Positions 18,035 through 27,157 of a stretch of 64,000 nucleotides of DNA are shown here, one piece after another. The notes beneath the pieces were generated by a model. The model did no database searches and had not been told where the DNA came from. It worked only from the letters and a program-made list of their open reading frames with translations. Within the stretch, counting starts at the first letter, position 1; each line of letters opens with the position of its first letter. This stretch comes from Sphingomonadales bacterium (GTDB taxonomy: Bacteria > Bacteroidota > Bacteroidia > Flavobacteriales_D > Crocinitomicaceae): NCBI GenBank assembly GCA_016872115.1, contig VHBC01000010.1, forward strand, positions 1 to 64,000, written 5' to 3'. Made by a program: the position numbers and the translations under genes.

Positions 18035-20764
18035 CTATCTAATCAGATTGAGGTGCCCGGTGACTATTTTGCGATAGTCGTTTTCTTTGGTTTCGAATTG
18101 GAGTTTCCAAGTGTACATTCCTGCAGGTACCTTCAGTGCATCCGGACCGTAGGTGCCGTCCCAGGATTGGGTTGCATCTTGGGTCTCCCAAATGATTTCA
18201 CCCCAACGGTTGTAAACAGCCAAATGGAAGGCATGTGGGTCAAAACCAGTGGTGAAGATCGCTTGCCAAGTTTGGTTGTGTTCGTCCTCGTCAGGTGTGA
18301 ACGTATTGGGTACATAATAAATTGGTTCGGCAATGACCGGAAGATTCAGTTGGTACACATCTGAACAACCCAATGAGGTATAGGCAGTAAGCGTGATGAG
18401 TAGGTTTTCAGATACACCTACATACATGTGATTTGGATTTTCTTCTGTACTAGTGGTGTTGTCATCGAAATCCCATAAATAGGTTATTGCCCCCACAGAG
18501 TTGTTTACAAACTGAATTGGCATAGTGCTTTCAGTAAGTGCACCTGGTAAAGCTGCAAAAGAAGCATCTGGGTAGCTCTCCATATAGATGTAATCGTTGT
18601 AAGTGGTCGTTTCGATACAACCCAATAAGTTATACTCTAGGGTGATGTCGTGGTAACCGCTCGCGTCGAAAGTGTATGATAGGTTATTGCCTTGGCCGAT
18701 TTGTGTGCCTCCCCAATACCAGGTATATACGGCTCCTTGTACAGCACCAATAGTGCTCAAATTAACTAGAAGTGGATTACAGCCTGAGAGCGTGTCAGCA
18801 ATAAAAGTTGGCGGAACAGCCGGTACAATTGTGATGGTCATATCGACGGTGTCACCGCATTGTCCTGGATCTGGGAAGAAAGTGTGCGTCAAGATGCCAG
18901 GAACTGAGGTATCTATTGTTGGAGGAGTCCAGGATCCGGTGATTCCAGGAACGTTGTTCGATGTAGTAGGGAATATTGGGTTGGCGTCGTCCTGACACAA
19001 TTGTGGAATTTGCGTGAATTGCGGAACAGTAAGCGGATCAACGGTTATTGGGAAGGTTAAAGTTGACGCACATTGATTGGGTGCAGGTGTGAATGTATAA
19101 TTGACGGTTCCGGGCGCATTTGTAATAACGGTTGGGCTATTCCAAGTTCCAGTAATAAGCGGACCACCTAAATAGGAGCTGGTATTTATGGCCGTAGTAG
19201 GAATGACGACATTGGTCATATACTGGCAAATTTGTCCCATAGGGTTAAATTGAGGTGTAGTGAGCGCATGCACAACGATATCCATGGTTGCAGGAAAAGC
19301 ACACTGACCTGCGGTAGGGGTAAAGGTGTAAGTGAAGGTGCCTGCGGTATTGGTAGAAATAGTAGCAGGGCTCCAAGTACCTGTGTAAGGGATATTGTTG
19401 GTAGACGTTGCTGGAAGTGCTGGTGCAGCAGCATTGATACACAAGTCTGGTATTTGATTGAAAGTGGATTGTTCGTTTGGAAGAATCTGGATGTTCATGG
19501 TGGCTTGTGTCGCGCAAATACCCGCATTTGGTGTAAAGGTGTAAGTCGTGGTCCCTGAATTAGCCGTATTTATGAAATTTGGATTCCAAGTGCCTTGAAT
19601 GGCCGGAACATTCGTTGACATTGTTGTTAACGTGGCTGTGACAATGGCATCTTCACAAATGGGTGAAATTTGGTTAAAAGTAGGCACAACAGGTATATTT
19701 ACAACTACAGTTGTTGTAGCTGTTGAGATACAACCACCGGCATCGTAAGTAACAATATATGCACCTGCAGCAGCTGCAGTGGCATTTGGTATCGTTGGGT
19801 TTTGGAGGTTGGAAGTGAAGCCGTTAGGGCCAGTCCAAGCATATGTTGGAGAGCCATTGGTTGCGGTAAGGGTGATTTGGTCACCAACGCAATATGGACC
19901 GTTGTTCGAAACTGTAATGGATGTAGAACCTGCGGTGTAGGTGATTACAACTTGGCCGTGGCCAGTCTGAAAACCTTGTGTACAAGTACCACCAGCAGGG
20001 TAAAAGCTTGAGCCGCCGCCGCCACCGCCGCCGCCATTGGCCCCAGCGCAACAGTTGTCGCCGCCGCCGCCGCCGCCGCCGTAATAGCCGCCACCGCCGC
20101 CACCACCTGCCGCGGTTGCATAAAAGCCACCATTTCCGCCGGTTCCGAGGGTGCCTGCAAATCCTGGTTGGCCGCCACCCCAAGGTGGGCCGCCGTTGCC
20201 GCCAGCAGTTTGCGTACCGCCGCCGCCGCCGGTGCCTGTGAATGGAGAGCCAGTTCCGATTTGGCCTGTGGCACAACCACCTTGGCCACCAGTTGCCTGG
20301 TAGTTGGTTTGGCCTGAGCCACCAGCGCGGCCGCCGCCGCCACCAGCAACTACAATGCGGTTGGTCATGGCGTAAGGTGGTATGCGAATATCTGAGGCAC
20401 CGCCGCCGCCTTTAGATTCATTTTGTGGGTTAGATGGAGCTGCATGGCCATTGCCGCCGCCGTTCCAACCGCCCGCAGGGCCAGTTGGATTGCCACCTAC
20501 GCGAATTTCCAGTACTTGACCGGGTGTTACGGCAATGCTCGGGTGCTGAACGCGCGCTCCGTTCCCGCCTTGGCCAGATCCAATGAAAGGATTGGCTAGA
20601 ATTCCGCCTCCTTTGGCGCCGCGAATGTCGACCTGAATGGTAAATACACATGGCGGAACCGTCCAGGTTTGAACAGCACCTGTGTAGTTAAAGGTAACTG
20701 ATTGTTGGGCCTGTGTAAAAAGAGTAGAGAGCGAAAAGAGAGAGAAGATTATCTTCTTGATCAT
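18035..20764 (-). CDS. Glycine-rich, repeat-containing T9SS type B surface protein
   Basis: A 909-residue secreted protein. A signal peptide (1-20) precedes a Gly-rich domain (about 25-275) that resembles the Gly_rich_2 / ALK-type family, with runs of up to nine Gly. Four tandem repeats of 70-76 residues follow (358-429, 430-501, 502-577, 578-648), each with a Cys-containing start and a GTW...YTFTP core, then two PKD-like modules (about 650-815). It ends with a gliding-motility-associated type B sorting domain starting YYVPNTFTPDEDEHN (816). It is likely displayed via T9SS and involved in adhesion or matrix. A -7 box lies 23 bases upstream. Confidence 0.88.
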   Translation of the reverse strand: MIKKIIFSLFSLSTLFTQAQQSVTFNYTGAVQTWTVPPCVFTIQVDIRGAKGGGILANPFIGSGQGGNGARVQHPSIAVTPGQVLEIRVGGNPTGPAGGWNGGGNGHAAPSNPQNESKGGGGASDIRIPPYAMTNRIVVAGGGGGRAGGSGQTNYQATGGQGGCATGQIGTGSPFTGTGGGGGTQTAGGNGGPPWGGGQPGFAGTLGTGGNGGFYATAAGGGGGGGYYGGGGGGGDNCCAGANGGGGGGGGSSFYPAGGTCTQGFQTGHGQVVITYTAGSTSITVSNNGPYCVGDQITLTATNGSPTYAWTGPNGFTSNLQNPTIPNATAAAAGAYIVTYDAGGCISTATTTVVVNIPVVPTFNQISPICEDAIVTATLTTMSTNVPAIQGTWNPNFINTANSGTTTYTFTPNAGICATQATMNIQILPNEQSTFNQIPDLCINAAAPALPATSTNNIPYTGTWSPATISTNTAGTFTYTFTPTAGQCAFPATMDIVVHALTTPQFNPMGQICQYMTNVVIPTTAINTSSYLGGPLITGTWNSPTVITNAPGTVNYTFTPAPNQCASTLTFPITVDPLTVPQFTQIPQLCQDDANPIFPTTSNNVPGITGSWTPPTIDTSVPGILTHTFFPDPGQCGDTVDMTITIVPAVPPTFIADTLSGCNPLLVNLSTIGAVQGAVYTWYWGGTQIGQGNNLSYTFDASGYHDITLEYNLLGCIETTTYNDYIYMESYPDASFAALPGALTESTMPIQFVNNSVGAITYLWDFDDNTTSTEENPNHMYVGVSENLLITLTAYTSLGCSDVYQLNLPVIAEPIYYVPNTFTPDEDEHNQTWQAIFTTGFDPHAFHLAVYNRWGEIIWETQDATQSWDGTYGPDALKVPAGMYTWKLQFETKENDYRKIVTGHLNLIR
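18821..19693 (-). repeat. Four tandem repeats of about 72 codons
   Basis: Codons 358-648 of the surface protein encode four consecutive related modules. The shared frame is P-x-F-x-x-(I/M) ... C ... TGTW-x-P-x-I ... GT-x-(T/N)-YTFTP-x-x-x-QCA. The copies are well diverged, so this is an old duplication rather than an active repeat tract. Confidence 0.8.
19985..20611 (-). repeat. Low-complexity GGN tract encoding poly-glycine
   Basis: Within the T9SS type B gene the plus strand shows long runs of CCG/CCA triplets, giving local GC far above the surroundings. On the coding strand they are Gly codons, mostly GGC and GGT. Long spurious ORFs on the other frames here are by-products of the triplet bias. 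Confidence 0.85.
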
Positions 20765-20787
20765 GTGTTGTAGGTTATGTAGGTAGA

Positions 20788-20795
20788 CAAATTTA
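20788..20795 (-). promoter_or_regulatory. -7 promoter box of the T9SS type B gene
   Basis: TAAATTTG on the minus strand matches TAnnTTTG, 23 bases before the ATG. Confidence 0.5.
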
Positions 20796-20886
20796 AATTA
20801 AATAATCATGAATTTAGAACGAATATTCTGTTGTTAGGTTGCTTTTCATTTGAAAAAGAAGTACTTTGTTGAAAAATTTTGTGATC

Positions 20887-22461
20887 ATGACTCCTTACAC
20901 AGGTTCTTGGACCGCCTCCGAAGCAGCACATTTATTAAGGCGCTGTACTTTCGGCGCAACCTATACTGATATTCAAAATGCAGTTAATTTGGGCCTGAGT
21001 CAAACACTCAACCAACTTTTTATCGCTGCACCAATTGATGAGCCACTCGCTTATGACCCAGCCGAACAGATTGTGAATTTAGGTGAAACTTGGGTTAATG
21101 CAGTTTACCCTCAAGATCAAACGGCCAATATTCAGACAGAAGGTGCTCGTATGAAATCTCTTGCTGCATGGCTCGCCAAAAACCTCAATCAAGAGAGCTT
21201 AAGTTTAACCGAGAAAATGCAATTTTTTTGGCAAAACCATTTTGGCGTTACCACTTCAGGTGATGCACGGGCTATGTATTATTTTTTGCAATTGTTAAGA
21301 CAACATGCGCTTGGCAACATCAAGCAACTTGTCAAGGATGTCACTATTGATCCATGTATGCTCTTGTTTTTGAATGGCTCCACCAACACTGTGTTTTCTC
21401 CAAATGAAAATTACGGTCGGGAACTGTTGGAATTATTTACCGTTGGTAAAGGCGCTCAACTTGCCGCTGGTGATTACGGTACTTTTACAGAGCAAGATGT
21501 AGCAGCAGCAGCAAAAATTTTTACTGGCTATATCGTGCAAGGCGTACGCAGCGCAACACTTCCGCAGGTGACTAGTCAGTTCATGGCACCACTCCACGAC
21601 AACACGAGTAAAACGCTCTCTTATCATTTTGCTAATCAAACAATAATGGCAGCGGGCGCCTTAGAATATGCGAATTATATTGATGTTGTTTTCAATCAGC
21701 CTGATACCGCAAAGTACATTTGCAGAAAATTGTACAGGTATTTTGTCAACCATGACATCACCGCATGGGTTGAGCAGAACATAATAACGGATATGGCGCT
21801 AACTTTTACAGCCAATAATTTTGAGGTAGCACCCGTGCTACAAGAATTGCTTTCAAGCGCACATTTCTATGATATTTCGGTACGTGGCGCCATTATTAGA
21901 TCTCCTTTAGAGACGCTTTGTGCGATGCTCAATACATCCAATACTGTCGCTAATTTTGATTTGCAAACAACTTATCAAATTTACTTATCGATGTATGGCT
22001 TGGCTGACCAAATGGGTCAGGGTTATGCCACGCCACCAAGTGTTGCAGGTTGGACCCCTTATTACCAAGCACCTGCATTCTATAGACTTTGGATCAATTC
22101 CACATACATCAAAAAGCGCTTTGACGTGGCTAGTTTATTGACATCCAATTTTTACAATGTCAATGGAAATGTCTTCAAAATCAAAGTAGTTGATTTACTC
22201 AATGGCCTTTCTGCGCCAGCATCTGCACCACAAGTCATAGACGACCTTTGCTTGTTGCTTTTTCCGAAAGATGTACCCGCTACCGATAAGCTTCTTTTAA
22301 AAAATATTCTGACCAATGGTTTACCTGATTTTGAATGGACGCTGCAATACAATGAATATCTTGCAGATCCTACTAATCCAGTATTTTTCAATCCGGTTGA
22401 ATTGCGCATGCAAGCGGTGTTGAATGTCATGTTTAAAATGCCGCAATTTCACGTTTGCTAA
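20887..22461 (+). CDS. DUF1800 domain-containing protein
   Basis: A 524-residue protein of the DUF1800 family, with the diagnostic AAHLLRRCTFGAT near the N-terminus and HFGVTTSGDARAMYYFLQLLRQHALGN and NYGRELLELFTVG in the middle. I place the start at the ATG at 20887; an in-frame TTG at 20866 is possible but adds an unsupported leader. It overlaps the DUF1501 gene by one base (TAATG). DUF1800 and DUF1501 genes are a conserved pair in many phyla; the pair's biochemical role is unknown. Confidence 0.88.
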   Translation: MTPYTGSWTASEAAHLLRRCTFGATYTDIQNAVNLGLSQTLNQLFIAAPIDEPLAYDPAEQIVNLGETWVNAVYPQDQTANIQTEGARMKSLAAWLAKNLNQESLSLTEKMQFFWQNHFGVTTSGDARAMYYFLQLLRQHALGNIKQLVKDVTIDPCMLLFLNGSTNTVFSPNENYGRELLELFTVGKGAQLAAGDYGTFTEQDVAAAAKIFTGYIVQGVRSATLPQVTSQFMAPLHDNTSKTLSYHFANQTIMAAGALEYANYIDVVFNQPDTAKYICRKLYRYFVNHDITAWVEQNIITDMALTFTANNFEVAPVLQELLSSAHFYDISVRGAIIRSPLETLCAMLNTSNTVANFDLQTTYQIYLSMYGLADQMGQGYATPPSVAGWTPYYQAPAFYRLWINSTYIKKRFDVASLLTSNFYNVNGNVFKIKVVDLLNGLSAPASAPQVIDDLCLLLFPKDVPATDKLLLKNILTNGLPDFEWTLQYNEYLADPTNPVFFNPVELRMQAVLNVMFKMPQFHVC

Positions 22462-24008
22462 TGAAAAGAAGATCCTTCCTCCGCAATGGTGCTCTAGCCA
22501 GTTTGTCCTTGCCATTTGTTCAGAATGGTTTTTCGATGCAAGCTATTGCCAAAAAATTATTTGATGTACCCAAAAGTGCTGAAGATAAAGTATTGATTTT
22601 AATCCGCATGAATGGCGGAAACGACGGTCTCAACATGATATTTCCCAGGGATCAATACGCTGAATTGTTGGTCCAACGCGCGAATATTTTAGTACCCGAA
22701 AGCCAAATTTTGCCCCTTACAGCAGAAGTGGGTTTACATCCCAAAATGACGGGTATGCAAACCATGTTCAACGAAGGAAAACTCAGTGTAATACAAAATG
22801 TGGGTTACCCTGAACCCAACCGTTCGCATTTTCGTTCGATGGATATTTGGACAACAGGCGCATTGGATATCAATCAAACCAGTGGTTGGCTTGGCCGCTA
22901 TTTTGACAGCGCTTATCCAAACTTTCCAGATGCTTATCCAAATTTAGATTTTCCGGATCCTTTTGCCATTTCAATGGGTTCAGAAGTATCGAGTACTTGT
23001 CAAGGGCTAATGGGTAATTTTAGCCATGCGGTTTCTGATCCGTTCAATTCCTCAAATTTACTCCTAACTTCAGTTACCAATGACGGCACATACTACGGTG
23101 GGCAAATTGAATACATTTCAACCCTGATCAATCAGACCAACGAGTACGGTCAGCAAATCAGCAGCGCCGCTAGTGCGGGTAATTCGCTTTCCAATTTATA
23201 CGACCCTCAGAATTCACTTGCAGTTCAACTCAAGTACATTGCACAAATGATATCGGGAGGGCTGCAAACTAAAGTATACATTCTCAACGTGAACGGTTTT
23301 GATACGCACGATTCACAAGTTGATCAGAATAATTTGCAAGAAGGAGTGCATGCCGATTTACTCAAGCGCATTTCCGATGCCGTACGCGCTTTTCAACATG
23401 ATTTACAGCTTCTAGGTCTGGAGCAACGCGTTGCGGGCTTAACCTTTTCAGAATTTGGTCGTCAGATTGCCAGCAACGGAAGTATGGGAACCGACCACGG
23501 CGATGCAGCACCAATTATTTTGTTCGGTTCTTGTATCAGCAATGGCATAATCGGCCCCAACCCACAAATTCCTAATCAAGTCAATAACCAAGCAGGTTTG
23601 CCTATGCAAATCGATTTCAGAGATGTTTATGCGAGTTTACTTAAAGATTGGTTTGAGGTAGACCCAAACACAATTCAGAGCTTATTTGAACAAAATATCA
23701 ATTATTATGACTTGTTACAAGGTTGCACCAATGCCATAGACGAAGCAGCTCCTGACACATTGGCGGCATTGGTTTATCCGAATCCAAGTTTGGGGCAGCA
23801 TCAGCTCAAGTTTTATGCCCAAAGCGAATACTACCAGGTCTACTTGGTGGATCAAAGTGGAAAAATACTTAGAAAAGTGTTGGATCAACACCTCAAACAA
23901 GGGCAGCAAATTTTAGCTTTTGAAATTCAACATTTAGCGCCAGGGATGTATCACTATTTGATCAGGTCCAACGAAATTCAGAAGTTAGTCAGCTTCCAAA
24001 AATTATAA
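22461..24008 (+). CDS. DUF1501 domain-containing protein with Tat-type leader and T9SS tail
   Basis: A 515-residue exported protein. The N-terminus MKRRSFLRNGALASLSLP is a twin-arginine (Tat) type leader. The DUF1501 core, a sulfatase/alkaline-phosphatase-fold relative, has NGGNDGLNM, LNVNGFDTHDSQVDQ and EFGRQIASNGSMGTDHGDA. The end (YPNPSLGQHQL...) is a type A T9SS sorting domain. Start and frame are fixed by the one-base overlap with DUF1800. It probably reaches the periplasm folded and then leaves through T9SS. Confidence 0.88.
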   Translation: MKRRSFLRNGALASLSLPFVQNGFSMQAIAKKLFDVPKSAEDKVLILIRMNGGNDGLNMIFPRDQYAELLVQRANILVPESQILPLTAEVGLHPKMTGMQTMFNEGKLSVIQNVGYPEPNRSHFRSMDIWTTGALDINQTSGWLGRYFDSAYPNFPDAYPNLDFPDPFAISMGSEVSSTCQGLMGNFSHAVSDPFNSSNLLLTSVTNDGTYYGGQIEYISTLINQTNEYGQQISSAASAGNSLSNLYDPQNSLAVQLKYIAQMISGGLQTKVYILNVNGFDTHDSQVDQNNLQEGVHADLLKRISDAVRAFQHDLQLLGLEQRVAGLTFSEFGRQIASNGSMGTDHGDAAPIILFGSCISNGIIGPNPQIPNQVNNQAGLPMQIDFRDVYASLLKDWFEVDPNTIQSLFEQNINYYDLLQGCTNAIDEAAPDTLAALVYPNPSLGQHQLKFYAQSEYYQVYLVDQSGKILRKVLDQHLKQGQQILAFEIQHLAPGMYHYLIRSNEIQKLVSFQKL

Positions 24009-24009
24009 G

Positions 24010-26307
24010 CTAGTTACCGCGTTGCAGTTGTTCCAATCGTTGTTGGCGCTGCATCGGATTTTCGCGCATTTGCTCTTGTTTGTAGAGTTGGTAACGTGTG
24101 GGTTGCATTGTTCGTGGCCAAGAATTGTTGTCGAGGTCAGTATCGGCGGTTTCTAGAAATGGATCGAGTCTAAAAGACACCACCGGTTGATCGTAAACAA
24201 AGACTTTACTCACTTTTAGTTCTTCTATGCGCCAAATTTCAGCAGGAATGCGTTCTACTTTCTTTGAGCCGTCGGCAAAAGTCGCCTCAATAATGAGCGG
24301 CATTACCAAACCGCCTAAGTTTTCGAAGGTAAGTTCGTAAAGCTGTTTTCCTGCATTCAAGTAAGCGAGGTCCTCAGCACTGGTTTTGCTTACAAAACTT
24401 TGATACGCTTTCTCGTCTAAGGCATCCACAGCATAGATATTGCGCTTGGCGTAGAAGTCGTCAATTTGAGGATCTTTTTCATTGATGGTTTGTCCAATAC
24501 TGGTCGTATTGCGCGTTGCGCCGATAAACTGGTCTTTTTGCGCATCTTTTTGTTGTAAAAATGCTTTTTCAATCGTCGGGTTTTGGGTATTTAGTTGGAA
24601 CCATTTAACATCGGTGAGGGCAATATCGACGTGGTCTGTAGAGTAGAACCAACCGCGCCAAAACCAGTCGAGGTCTACTGCAGAAGCGTCTTCCATGGTG
24701 CGGAAGAAATCTGCTGGGGTGGGGTGTTTGAACGCCCAGCGCTCACAGTAGGTTTTAAATGCGTAGTCAAAAAGCTCGCGTCCCATGACAGTCTCGCGTA
24801 ATATATTGAGCGCGGTGGCTGGTTTGCCGTAGGCATTGTTGCCAAATTGTTTAATCGATTCAGAATTGGTCATGATGGGTGAAATCCCGCTGACATCGCC
24901 ACGCATGTAGTCGGCAATCAGGTAAGCAGGTCCTCTGCGGCTAGGGTAGTCTCGTTCCCATTCTTGTTCGGTGAGGTATTGCACAAATGTATTGAGTCCT
25001 TCGTCCATCCAGGTCCATTGACGCTCATCTGAATTGATGATCATGGGGAAGAAATTATGGCCTACTTCGTGGATGATGACGCCCCACATGCCGTACTTTT
25101 CACCCTCTGAATAAGTGCCGTCTGGTTCTGGTCGGCCACCGTTAAAACAAATCATGGGGTATTCCATGCCAATCCATTTGGAATGCACTGAAATAGCTAC
25201 AGGGTATGTGTAATTGGTGGTGTATTTCGAGTAGGTTTTGATGGTGTGCGCAACAAGTTTGGTTGAATAGCGCTCCCAGAGTGGGTTGCCTTCTTTAGGG
25301 TAATAACTCATGCATAAAATATCCTTGCCGCCAACGGTTTGCTTTTGGGCATCCCAAATGAATTTGCGCGACGTCGCAAACGCGAAGTCGCGGACATTCG
25401 TCGCTTTGTAGACCCAAGTTTTGGTTTTTTGCGCTTTGTTTTTCTCAGCGGCTTCTGCTTCAGCTTGCGTTACGATAAGTACAGGAGCGTCTGATTTTTT
25501 GGCCAGATCATAGCGCTTGCGCTGCTCTGCGGTGAGCACGCTTGCATAGTTTTGGCACTCGCCAGTGGCTGCAACGATATGGTCTGCTGGTACGGTAATA
25601 CTCACTTCGTAGTCGCCAAAAGGCAAGGTGAATTCTCCACGGCCCAAGAACTGCTTGTTTTGCCAGCCTGTGACATCGTTGTAGACACACATGCGCGGGA
25701 AAAATTGCGCAATTGTGTAAAGGTAATTTTCATCCGTTTCAAAGTATTCATAGCCCGAGCGCCCGCCAACTTGCATGCGGTCGTTGATGTTGTACCACCA
25801 TTTGATTTGAAATGAGATATTTTGACCCGGCAAGAGGGGCTTCGCTAAATCGATGCGCATCATTGTCTTGTTGATGAAATAGCTCATAGGTTGGCCGCTC
25901 ATGTTGGTGATTTTCTCAATTTTGAAGCCACCATCATAGTAGAAATCCCGTTTGCGCAAATCGGAAACATTTTTAAAGTTTTCCATTTTTTCGACCTCTA
26001 TGATTTTGCTATCGGAATTTAAGTTGTAAATGTTTTGATCGAGTTGCAACCACAAATAGGCCAGCGGATCAGGAGAGTTATTGGTATATGTAATGGTTTC
26101 GACGCCATCTAAACGCTGCTTGTTGTCATCGAGTACCAAAGTCATTTTGTAGTCTGCCTTTTGCTGATAGTAGGCGTGGCCAGGCGCGCCAGAGGCTGCA
26201 CGGTAACTGTTTGCTGTTGGTAGCAGCTGATCTAACTGCGCAAATTTAGTTTGGGCAACTAGTGCGCCACTCGCAAGGGTTAAAAAAGCAATAGCTAATT
26301 TTTTCAT
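24010..26307 (-). CDS. M1 family zinc metallopeptidase
   Basis: A 765-residue exported aminopeptidase-like protein with signal peptide MKKLAIAFLTLASGALVAQ. The zinc site is HEVGH (413-417) and the third ligand is Glu436 in MDEG, 18 residues after the last His, exactly as in gluzincins. The usual GAMEN substrate motif reads GMEYP (about 380-384). It overlaps the upstream DUF6702 gene by four bases (ATGA), so the two are translationally coupled. Substrate unknown. Confidence 0.93.
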   Translation of the reverse strand: MKKLAIAFLTLASGALVAQTKFAQLDQLLPTANSYRAASGAPGHAYYQQKADYKMTLVLDDNKQRLDGVETITYTNNSPDPLAYLWLQLDQNIYNLNSDSKIIEVEKMENFKNVSDLRKRDFYYDGGFKIEKITNMSGQPMSYFINKTMMRIDLAKPLLPGQNISFQIKWWYNINDRMQVGGRSGYEYFETDENYLYTIAQFFPRMCVYNDVTGWQNKQFLGRGEFTLPFGDYEVSITVPADHIVAATGECQNYASVLTAEQRKRYDLAKKSDAPVLIVTQAEAEAAEKNKAQKTKTWVYKATNVRDFAFATSRKFIWDAQKQTVGGKDILCMSYYPKEGNPLWERYSTKLVAHTIKTYSKYTTNYTYPVAISVHSKWIGMEYPMICFNGGRPEPDGTYSEGEKYGMWGVIIHEVGHNFFPMIINSDERQWTWMDEGLNTFVQYLTEQEWERDYPSRRGPAYLIADYMRGDVSGISPIMTNSESIKQFGNNAYGKPATALNILRETVMGRELFDYAFKTYCERWAFKHPTPADFFRTMEDASAVDLDWFWRGWFYSTDHVDIALTDVKWFQLNTQNPTIEKAFLQQKDAQKDQFIGATRNTTSIGQTINEKDPQIDDFYAKRNIYAVDALDEKAYQSFVSKTSAEDLAYLNAGKQLYELTFENLGGLVMPLIIEATFADGSKKVERIPAEIWRIEELKVSKVFVYDQPVVSFRLDPFLETADTDLDNNSWPRTMQPTRYQLYKQEQMRENPMQRQQRLEQLQRGN

Positions 26308-26840
26308 GGTTTGAGGGTAAAATATTTTGGTTGATCGTAAAGTAAAAAGGAAAAGGTCTCTGTTTGATTTCTATAGGTAAAGGTGAGCTTGTTCTGTTGG
26401 TTCGGAAAACGCTCCATGAGTGCATCAAATTTAAAATGCAACGGATTGTAAATTGCACTCACTGGCGCAGAGATATAACACGCTATGGTGCCATTGAGTT
26501 GGGTTACAATTCCCTCCAAGGTAAACGATGATTGGCAATGTACATCGACAGCATTTGAATCGAGCGCACAACCATAGGTAATTTGAAAATGTTGATTGAT
26601 ATATTGTTCAATTCGCTTTAGTTCAGCGGAGGTTTCATCTAACTTTTCGAATTTACCAATCAGTGTACCCTTTGGTTCAATGGCGCGTTCGAGGTCGTGG
26701 GTGGTAAAAATGAGGGTGCCTTCAAACCGCCTATTGATTTCGTTGTAATTGATTTCTGCATATGCAAAATAAAATTCGTGCGCATGAAGCTTTGGTAGCA
26801 ATGCGAAGCCAATCAGAAGAGAAAACAAAACCCTAAGCAT
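26304..26840 (-). CDS. DUF6702 family exported protein
   Basis: A 178-residue protein with signal peptide MLRVLFSLLIGFALLPKLHA and a mature start HEFYFAYAEINYNE, typical of DUF6702 (compare the HPFYVS..EI.YNE starts of the family). I prefer the ATG at 26840 to the GTG two codons earlier because of the signal peptide. In Bacteroidota this family often precedes an M1 peptidase, as here with a 4-base overlap; a functional partnership is likely but not demonstrated. Confidence 0.8.
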   Translation of the reverse strand: MLRVLFSLLIGFALLPKLHAHEFYFAYAEINYNEINRRFEGTLIFTTHDLERAIEPKGTLIGKFEKLDETSAELKRIEQYINQHFQITYGCALDSNAVDVHCQSSFTLEGIVTQLNGTIACYISAPVSAIYNPLHFKFDALMERFPNQQNKLTFTYRNQTETFSFLLYDQPKYFTLKP

Positions 26841-26873
26841 GACCACGAAAATACAAAAAGCAAATGAATTACT

Positions 26874-26881
26874 TATCTTTA
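26874..26881 (+). promoter_or_regulatory. Possible -7 box of the small lipoprotein gene
   Basis: TATCTTTA has one mismatch to TAnnTTTG and ends four bases before the ATG at 26886. Confidence 0.3.
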
Positions 26882-26885
26882 ACCA

Positions 26886-27098
26886 ATGAAACCAAGCAGC
26901 GCCTTTTTTGTAAGTCTCGTTATCTTAACGAGCTGTTCTTCGCCTAACCCAGATGCTTGTACTTGTGGCCAAGAACTTTCTAAATCACAAGCAGAACAAG
27001 ATACCGAGCTCATGAATGCCTGTGCTCAAAAAGGCGATGCCCTACCCGATAAGCAAAAGCCCAAATGGTTCGAAGACGTGATGAATTGCGTCGAATAG
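26886..27098 (+). CDS. Small Cys-rich lipoprotein
   Basis: A 70-residue predicted lipoprotein, MKPSSAFFVSLVILTSC, with the lipobox Cys at residue 17 followed by a C-T-C pair and two further Cys, the last near the C-terminus (NCVE). It is divergent from the DUF6702-M1 unit. Its Cys layout resembles the lipoprotein at 6924, although overall similarity is low. Function unknown. Confidence 0.65.
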   Translation: MKPSSAFFVSLVILTSCSSPNPDACTCGQELSKSQAEQDTELMNACAQKGDALPDKQKPKWFEDVMNCVE

Positions 27099-27131
27099 CT
27101 TTTTTTAAACAAAAGAAACAGCTTTAAAAAA

Positions 27132-27157
27132 GAAAGTCCTGCCGGAGCAGGACTTTC
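27132..27157 (-). terminator. Rho-independent terminator, minus strand
   Basis: An 11-bp perfect stem (GAAAGTCCTGC / GCAGGACTTTC) with a 4-base loop. The T run lies on the minus-strand 3' side only; on the plus strand it is followed by AAACAAAC. It therefore points to a minus-strand transcript from the clpB upstream region, where I find no gene. Confidence 0.65.

Noticed and set aside
19881-20349. Long Arg-rich and Ala/Val-rich ORFs in other frames of the glycine tract
   Set aside because: They are produced by the GGN/CCN triplet bias of the real Gly-rich coding frame and show no independent signals.
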